Shown: one piece after another, positions 59,001-64,000 of the stretch | How the letters are laid out: each line of letters opens with the position of its first letter | Position numbering within the stretch: the stretch's first letter is position 1 | Translations under genes and position numbers: made by a program | Assembly (NCBI GenBank): GCA_028289345.1 | Contig: JANQQL010000024.1 | Coordinates: 119,257 to 183,256 of the forward strand | Source: Planctomycetota bacterium | GTDB taxonomy: Bacteria; Planctomycetota; B15-G4; SIAN01 | DNA: 64,000 nt | Direction: 5' to 3' | Notes under the pieces: model-generated | What the model saw: only the letters and a program-made list of their open reading frames with translations | Told to the model about the DNA's origin: nothing | Databases searched by the model: none

Positions 59001-61778
59001 GTCAGGAAGAAAAGAAGTTTCGACCAGCGTCTCGTTGCCATTCTCGTCATAGAGACGCTCTTTGGTTTCTAACAGAAAACCCGACCGGTCATACTCTCGG
59101 TCAATGCGAGTGACTTGCGGGTTGACAAGTTGGTCACCTTCTTTCACGAGTCGTCCGAGGCCATCGAATTCTCTCTCGATGTCCATGCGGTCGTCGTGCT
59201 CTTCGCTTACGACATTTCCAGACTCGTCATGGTAGTAGAGAGACTTGACGTATCCCGACCCGACGGAGTTTCCATTGTGATCCAAGTAGCGACGGCGAAT
59301 CTTCCAAGCTCGGTTTGCTTCGTCGTAATCCGTCAGGACGTTGGAAAGCAAGCTTCCCGTAGAATCCAGCTCCTTGACTCGCGTGATGTTGTTGTTTTCG
59401 TCGTAGAGGAACTCTGTCGTCGAAATGACGGCCGCCCCGTCCTTCCTGTGAATCTTCCACAATCGCTCGTAGTCGTCGTACTCTCTCTCGTCAACGAGCC
59501 ACCCACCCCGGTGCTCGGCCACCAACAACCCCTTGGAGTTGTAGGTGAACTCTCGAACGACATCCTGCGCGCCAACCTCGGGGCAGTGAAGAGTGATTTT
59601 CTTCGGGAGCCCGCGGAAATCGTACTCATAGCTGGTGTGACGGTCGGAGCTCGGGTTGTGCGTACCACCGGTCGCCTGGAAGTACTCATGAATCACTCGA
59701 CCGATGGCGTCGTACTCGCGCTTCACATGGACTTGGTTGTTGGCATCGATGTCACGAATGACCTCGATCGGCAAGCCATATCCATGAGGATCGTAGATCC
59801 ACTCTGTCACCGCTTCCCCATCTCCGAATGCGGTATCGTCGACCAAACCTTCGGTCAGCAGGTGGCCTGCGTCTGAGTAACCAAGATTCTTTTCGAGCCG
59901 CTCCTGCGGGACGGCACCCGGACCGGTGGTTTTCTGCGGTGCATTCTGGTTGATATCGACTTGATAGTCGGTGGTCCGTCCCTCGGGATCGATCACCTGA
60001 GTTAGGTTTCCCACCGCGTCGTAGAACATCTTGGTAACTGCCTGAGTTGCTGGGTTACCCACTCCGCCAAAGTCGACGGTAATTTCCTCCTGCAGTCCGA
60101 GAACATTGTAGGTGTAGGTAGTTACGATCCCTCTTGGATCGGTGTACTCGATCAACTGCCCCTTGTCATTGAAGTCCCATGACTCCGTGATCGACTGCAC
60201 AGAGCCATCCGGAAGAGTGACATCCCGGTGGTGTCGGTCGTATCGATCAAGGTAGGTGCTCCCATCTGGCAGCCCAAGGGTTCCGTTGGGATGGGTGCCA
60301 TAGAAGTAGTCGTAGGTGACGGTATCAATGGATGTCCCATTCAGGGCGTTCTCGGCATTGGTGCGTGCGTCCCGATAAGCCTTCACCCGCCGCCCCTCAA
60401 AGTCCCACTCCTCCAGCAGGGTGGGAGATCCACCACTGGGACTGACCTTCTTCTGCTTGAGATTTCGCCGGAGATTCGGGTCCGTGTTCTCGGTGTCGTA
60501 GACGAAAACGTGTTGTATTCCGTGCACTTCGGGCCAGGCCCCCAGATGAGTCGTCGAGCTGAGCGCCATCTGATCGTTGTAGTTGTAGACCGTATAGAGT
60601 GCTGTGTTCAGGCTCCCCGGCGTTTCGTACTCCAACTTCCCCTTGATCACCTTGTAGCCGGAAGAGTGGGTTTCGATGAGGTACCACGTCACGTTCCCCT
60701 CTGGGTCGATCACCTCGGTGTAGTCGCCAAGAAGGTTGTCCGTGAGCTCATAGTTGAAGGTGTAGAAGGCCCTGTTTCCCTGGGAGTCCTCCGGACCAAT
60801 ATCTTGCTTGATCACACGTCGCCGACCGTCGTAGTGGTTGACGAATGGTGAATCGGCATCCGGGCTATAGGTCCTCTTGAGGTTCTTATTGACGTCGTAG
60901 TAGTAGGTCGTCGTTTCCTGCGAAGGCGTCGTCACCGTTTTCAGAAGACCTGCATTCGAGCCCTGGGCCACGTATGTGTAGGTCCACTCCCTCGACTCAG
61001 AGTCCGTGATCTTGCTGATTCGCCAGCTCTCAACGGAAGGACTGCTGTTCAAGTCGATGTAGTTGATCGTCAGGAACTTGCCGCCAGGAGCCGTGATCTT
61101 CTCGAGAAGCCCTGTCACTTGGTTGTAGTCAAGGCGAACCGAGTTTCCCCACTCATCGGTGATTCGACGAACCATCAACCGCTCGTAGGCGTAGGACGGC
61201 CCCGAATCTTCATAGGTTTCTTCGTAGTAGTACATGAGACCGTTTTCGTCTTCGCTGAAGACGTAGGCGTTCCCATTCCCATCAACTTTTCGCTCATGCT
61301 TGCGGACCATACCGGGCGCAAAGGGCTTGGAAAGCCAAGTCTCGTCCTCGCCAGGGCCGTCATCGATCATCTCTGACGCGTGAGCCCGACCGTTTCCTGG
61401 CCTTACCATGCATGTGCGAATGAGATTGGGGTCGTCCCAGAACTCGATTCGTTGGTTGTAGTTGTGATCCCACCCAGGACCGAAGGGCAGGTTCTTGCCG
61501 ATCGCTGTCACGGAGTAAGAGCGAGTGAATGAGATTCCGAGACCAATTCCCGGCAGTGTGACGTCGGTTTCCGAAAGAGTGAACAACCCGGTCGCCACCT
61601 GGACAGGGTCGGCGTCTACCTGGCCACCGCCTGACTCGTCGCCGACCTCCTCTTCGTCCGGAGGCTCATCCGGCGGATGCTCGTAGTTCTCATGAGGAGG
61701 CTTCTCCTCGGAGCCAAATGCCATGGGCAAGCAAGCAACTACCGAGAAAAACGACAACGCCATCTGACTCAATCGCAT
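55998..61778 (-). CDS. Secreted RHS/YD-repeat polymorphic toxin-like protein with papain/NlpC-like C-terminus
   Basis: 1926 residues with signal peptide (S-F-F-S-V-V-A-C-L-P-M-A-F-G). An acidic linker is followed by the DUF6531-type start D-P-V-Q-V-A-T-G-L-F-T-L. Many YD repeats follow (Y-x-Y-D-x-x-G-x-L). The RHS core region is degenerate: where the family has a D-P-x-G cleavage motif, this protein reads R-P-L-S-G-R-D-F-G-A-P. The last 180 residues differ: H-V-I-H-G-Q-Y-H-G-F-A-M-I-I-D (about 1770), T-R-A-G-P-G, and Y-N-S-N-S-Y-A-W-T-F-V-E-S-L-G (about 1885), resembling papain/NlpC-like toxin domains. The usual Cys is a Ser. It is coupled to a lipoprotein gene. Confidence 0.88.
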   Translation of the reverse strand: MRLSQMALSFFSVVACLPMAFGSEEKPPHENYEHPPDEPPDEEEVGDESGGGQVDADPVQVATGLFTLSETDVTLPGIGLGISFTRSYSVTAIGKNLPFGPGWDHNYNQRIEFWDDPNLIRTCMVRPGNGRAHASEMIDDGPGEDETWLSKPFAPGMVRKHERKVDGNGNAYVFSEDENGLMYYYEETYEDSGPSYAYERLMVRRITDEWGNSVRLDYNQVTGLLEKITAPGGKFLTINYIDLNSSPSVESWRISKITDSESREWTYTYVAQGSNAGLLKTVTTPSQETTTYYYDVNKNLKRTYSPDADSPFVNHYDGRRRVIKQDIGPEDSQGNRAFYTFNYELTDNLLGDYTEVIDPEGNVTWYLIETHSSGYKVIKGKLEYETPGSLNTALYTVYNYNDQMALSSTTHLGAWPEVHGIQHVFVYDTENTDPNLRRNLKQKKVSPSGGSPTLLEEWDFEGRRVKAYRDARTNAENALNGTSIDTVTYDYFYGTHPNGTLGLPDGSTYLDRYDRHHRDVTLPDGSVQSITESWDFNDKGQLIEYTDPRGIVTTYTYNVLGLQEEITVDFGGVGNPATQAVTKMFYDAVGNLTQVIDPEGRTTDYQVDINQNAPQKTTGPGAVPQERLEKNLGYSDAGHLLTEGLVDDTAFGDGEAVTEWIYDPHGYGLPIEVIRDIDANNQVHVKREYDAIGRVIHEYFQATGGTHNPSSDRHTSYEYDFRGLPKKITLHCPEVGAQDVVREFTYNSKGLLVAEHRGGWLVDEREYDDYERLWKIHRKDGAAVISTTEFLYDENNNITRVKELDSTGSLLSNVLTDYDEANRAWKIRRRYLDHNGNSVGSGYVKSLYYHDESGNVVSEEHDDRMDIEREFDGLGRLVKEGDQLVNPQVTRIDREYDRSGFLLETKERLYDENGNETLVETSFLPDDQGRVSQSTSALGTTTTEYDRRGRVARVTSPEGVIQEWYYDEAGNVRIEATVTDPSTSWQAVGDDPNDVWTEFVYDDWGRLSEVTRKDPNGVGDEVTKHYYDAAGRRIRTVRQEGTPEKYEEAYTYGVRGNLDTVTKSVSNTLDVRIDHDYGPRGELAFSTLQPVDPTNGNLLDPSLLEGATHYQWEYDQAGRLEYSIASVPSDFSVKVSRLYDSLGNVRQETLDVDLPGAAHEIFVTNADYNNNGLLKELTYPSLQGAKYKYDSHSRPDRLDDRLAGTLLEYDFLGQSRISHHSSQHIESFFSYGLHGRPESIQHQSVTSSGQIGIGCVPGCPCPPPPPIIRPIYDHAVGYDGDGRTTYSNHDYYDSSGALMTTGANVRGEVPEYNSLGRTISVYENVPASQMGAFDPVSPPTSHDRLVELDYERRGLRKSVTDGTTTDTYTNNNVDELTSLNGSNWNYDKRGATTKTIYGGVVTDYGFDGFGGMVRTDVGGDESHFYYDADGRRVAVERSDGSTQYFVSWGSWLTEVSVDDGAGVEREVNFYYRLGERAPEALRKGVNAAPIYLLKDTLGSIRVAARDTQQDPGIPLEQYRSDWFGVPRVFIASGGAFVEDSDARSSLGNQFVAGGEWVDPGAAPYRVGLGGRPLLVEVARPLSGRDFGAPLGSVPEMTAVSAAATLDLSPGVSAVGGQSSQQRRRSQVVNGADRIRKMRARQGLSGRPPAPVSQYSGPGLQLQSNWSTHVADIAAAAKRVGQANYLKQQNEIQSGRLGRGAANPNQKWIEPVDVEEDDPPCPRPPRRGSQLFGGLPIAQEADWRKPEGFVGPWRSSDPQSGTIIQIGYTEAAAHVIHGQYHGFAMIIDSATGETYITRAGPGVPSIPDFLRVGSDELGFGNLRARGGIWSESLAFDRPSITLARQDVGWLDLPFKEVVSRAKEFESITNAAQNPYEPFGQGKRGYNSNSYAWTFVESLGFRRPKPILPSPGWATGRPSKKLSYYPVR

Positions 61779-62926
61779 TTATCGCTCCAGAACATCAGCT
61801 GCACCAACGCGCCGAACGGCCGCGCCGGCTAGAGAAAGGACAACACACAAGCAGAGGCGAACACAAGGTGATCGCCAACACCGGACGAGATTCCGCTCTC
61901 AAGGAGCGAAACTCCAAGCTCAAGAATTGATCCGCTGAACAGATCCGATTGAACAGATCAGATCTAAGAACCGTCGACCAGATCCCGGATCTCGAACGAT
62001 GATTCGGCGGAGACGACGGGCCACGAAGGAGCCAACAACCTTAGGCCACGCATTGAAGGCTCACCGATGAGCTTGGCTGCGGCAGGAGGATGATCAATCC
62101 CCTGGCGGACGAACAATCCAGGGGCTGAGCCGGTCAACAGACATCTCTGCTGCGCAAATCACAAGGTGCATGCGTCTCTCCTGGTCGGACTTTCCACAGA
62201 GACTCGGAACAACCTTTGAAACAGAAGCGGTTGTTGTGGTGCGATACTTCATAGGAGTCACCACCCCACTCTGTCAAACGTTCAATCGCTTCTCTTCAAC
62301 GCTTTTGAACGGGCAAGGTTCTTTGCAAAACACTCGCCAATTCGAGTTTCATCTTGGCGTTAGGACTTTGTCACCCTAGCCGACCTTGGATCACGTAACG
62401 AGCAACACACGCTTGTTACTGAGGTGAAACGTCATCACACAAACTGATCGACTGAGTGAGTCACGCCTGGCTCTCCCCGAGGAAGTCCAACTCACAACCA
62501 TTTGGGAAGCTTGAGAAGCCCGACTCAGCCGTCGCTAGAACTCTGCGAAAGGGCGCTTCCATTGCCTCGACCAAGAATCGCGAATGCTTCGGAGCATGAT
62601 GAAAGGAAGAGATGTGGGACGAGATTCCGCATCACGGCGTTCAAGGGTGAGCCATGACGTCCCAAAGTTCGATCATTCGAGTGCAACCGATCGAGTCCAA
62701 TAGTGCGGACTGTTAGCCATGCTGAAAAAGGAACACATCGGCGTGTGCGCACGAAGTGTCGGCACAGAGCCAAAGGTACCAATGGCGCACACTGTCCACA
62801 TTTTGGACGATCAGTGACAACTGCCTCATTGCTCGTCAAGGACGGTCCATGAGGCCCGCTTTCCCGTCACTGGTGATTGCTTCCCACCGTCCGGTCCCAC
62901 AACCCAGGGGCCGCCAGCGAAAACGG
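61779..62926. other. Long intergenic region upstream of the RHS gene
   Basis: 1148 bp without a gene I can support. The repeat tgaacagatc occurs twice 14 bp apart (61936, 61950). A minus-strand frame at 62525-62839 (104 codons) reads as Arg/Ser noise. The region is lower in GC than the rest of the window. Confidence 0.35.
62248..62277 (-). promoter_or_regulatory. Sigma70-like promoter pointing to the RHS gene
   Basis: On the minus strand TTGACA (62277-62272) and TATGAA (62253-62248) are 18 bp apart, pointing towards the RHS start about 470 bp away. The match is good, but the leader would be long. Confidence 0.3.
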
Positions 62927-63736
62927 TCACCCCTCCCCCGTCTCGACCGTCGCACCCCGAAGCTCACACCATTGACTCCACGACCCCGGATACAGCCTCG
63001 CTCCCGACAACCCGGCGAGCTCCATCGCAAACACGTCGTGGCACGCAGTCACTCCCGAACCGCAGTAGCAAACCACGCGGGTCGCTTCCCTCACTCCCAA
63101 TGATTCGTAGTGGGCTCGCAGATCCTCGCTAGGCCGAAACCGATTGTCCTTGTCGAGATTACTCCCGAAGAAAGCACTGCGAGCGCCAGGGATGTGTCCA
63201 GCCTTCGGATCGACGGGCTCTGTGTCTCCTCGATACCGAGCAGCCTCTCGCGCATCGAGAACAAGCCAGTCGCCGAGCTGCCCGAGGAGATCTTCGCCGT
63301 TGATCAGGTGGTTGGGATTCTGTTGCGGAACGAGTGGCTCTCGGCAGCGCTCACGCCTTGTGGATGGGCCGGTTTCGGTCGACAACCCAAGCGCTTGCCA
63401 AGCATCGAATCCCCCATCCAAGAGTCTTGGTGGCTTGGCACCGATCCATCGCATCATCCACCACAGTCGAGCCGCGACGGCACCTCCCATATCGTCGTAG
63501 ACCACCACGGAGTCACTCTTGCCGATTCCGTGATCACACAAGGTGCGGGCGAAGTCTTCGGCGAGCGGGAGCGGATGGCGGCCTCCTCCTGATTCGGCGC
63601 GGGACAGGGCCGCTTCTAAATCAACGAACCGGGCGGAGGGAATTCGGGCCTTCTCATAGAGTTCACGCCCCGCCTCGGGTTGCCCCAGCCGCCACCGGAC
63701 CTCTGCGACGACGAACTGATCGAGGGAGGCTTGGAG
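62927..63736 (-). pseudogene. Rhodanese (thiosulfate sulfurtransferase-like) gene lacking its 5' end
   Basis: About 269 codons. Two rhodanese domains are visible: V-A-E-V-R-W-R-L-G ... R-H-P-L-P-L-A-E-D-F and S-V-V-V-Y-D-D-M-G-G-A-V-A-A-R-L-W-W, then W-L-V-L-D-A-R-E-A-A-R-Y ... V-V-C-Y-C-G-S-G-V-T-A, where the second carries the catalytic Cys in C-Y-C-G-S-G-V-T. The N-terminal dozen or so residues and the start codon are missing: a TAA at 63737-63739 closes the frame. The sequence turns AT-rich just beyond, so a rearrangement probably removed the 5' end. Confidence 0.8.
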
Positions 63737-64000
63737 TTACACAGTGACTAGTTCCGAATCTGCCGGCCTAGCAATCAGTATAGACCTAACCCCTTGTAGT
63801 GCTTGACTAACACACGTATCAACGTATCCTAAGCATGCCTTTACCAAATACCGTTTGATATGATTGCTATTAAATTCCATCAAGACACTTCAACAGCTAC
63901 CCGCCGAGGCCGAGGCCTACCGCTATCTGAGCAAATCCCCGATGGCCCGCTGGATGCTTTTGAACGCTACTCACTTGGCGAACGTCAATGCACTGAAACA
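63737..64000 (+). mobile_element. AT-rich junction and possible start of an IS1595-like transposase
   Basis: Bases 63737-63880 are AT-rich and contain a sigma70-like pair TTGACT (63803) and TATCCT (63825) spaced by 16. From 63875 a plus-strand frame begins with TTG and reads N-S-I-K-T-L-Q-Q-L-P-A-E-A-E-A-Y-R-Y-L, the style of IS1595-type transposase N-termini, then shifts (P-D-G-P) at about 63945. The end of the window cuts it off. The identification rests on short motifs only. Confidence 0.35.

Noticed and set aside
57252..59072. 606-codon plus-strand frame
   Set aside because: It is antisense to the RHS repeats and shows no domain; the YD repeats on the minus strand are unmistakable.
62525..62839. 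104-codon minus-strand frame
   Set aside because: Rich in Arg, Ser and Leu with no motif; no ribosome-binding site; reads as chance.
1..64000. tRNA, rRNA or CRISPR arrays
   Set aside because: I looked for tRNA T-loops, rRNA stretches and regularly spaced repeats and found none that hold up.

Overview
The window looks like a chromosomal segment of a Planctomycetota bacterium. The reasons are several secreted proteins that begin their mature part with a D-W-P-[QE]-W-R-G-P motif followed by a PQQ-type beta-propeller, a DUF1573 lipoprotein, a formylglycine sulfatase, FG-GAP/VCBS and YWTD propeller proteins, an ECF sigma/anti-sigma/CHAT operon, and a giant secreted RHS/YD-repeat protein. The phylum call is inference from gene content; there is no rRNA or other marker here. 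I see no tRNA, rRNA or CRISPR array.

Region 1 (1-13.7 kb) carries secreted or surface proteins with a few cytosolic enzymes: an M1 peptidase cut by the window edge, an iron alcohol dehydrogenase, a PQQ-propeller protein, propeller and PPC-like secreted proteins, a possible DNA-binding sensor (8477-9580), an FkbM methyltransferase, two small exported proteins and an FG-GAP protein. Region 2 (13.9-17.7 kb) is a tightly coupled operon of ECF sigma factor, one-TM anti-sigma-like protein and membrane-anchored TPR-CHAT protease. Region 3 (18-24 kb) holds an FG-GAP protein, a sulfatase, an ankyrin protein and a decayed gene.

Region 4 (24.2-36 kb) holds an exported thioredoxin-fold protein, a MarR-DoxX-LigB cluster with a repeated operator, a secreted hydrolase with Calx-beta domains, an S41 peptidase divergent from an Lrp-type regulator with tandem operator-like repeats, an alpha/beta hydrolase with a DUF4345-like membrane protein, a hexanucleotide repeat, and an ankyrin-DUF4253 protein. 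Region 5 (36.5-47.4 kb) holds a secreted trypsin-like protease, a CPBP membrane protease, an HEXXH metallopeptidase, a PQQ/pseudo-esterase protein, a LytS/LytTR two-component pair and a membrane-anchored protein.

Region 6 (47.4-64 kb) looks like an accessory island. Its centre is a four-gene overlapping operon (48052-53505): a 14-Cys exported peptide with a bacteriocin-like leader, a LolA-like/C39 peptidase fusion, a DUF1573 lipoprotein and a carboxypeptidase-regulatory-repeat protein. It is flanked by two inverted remnants of the same insertion sequence. Next comes a 1926-residue RHS protein with a papain/NlpC-like C-terminus, coupled to a small lipoprotein and followed by immunity-like genes and gene fragments. 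The window ends with a rhodanese that has lost its 5' end beside AT-rich sequence and what looks like the start of a transposase. The C39 operon is my best candidate for an undescribed system.
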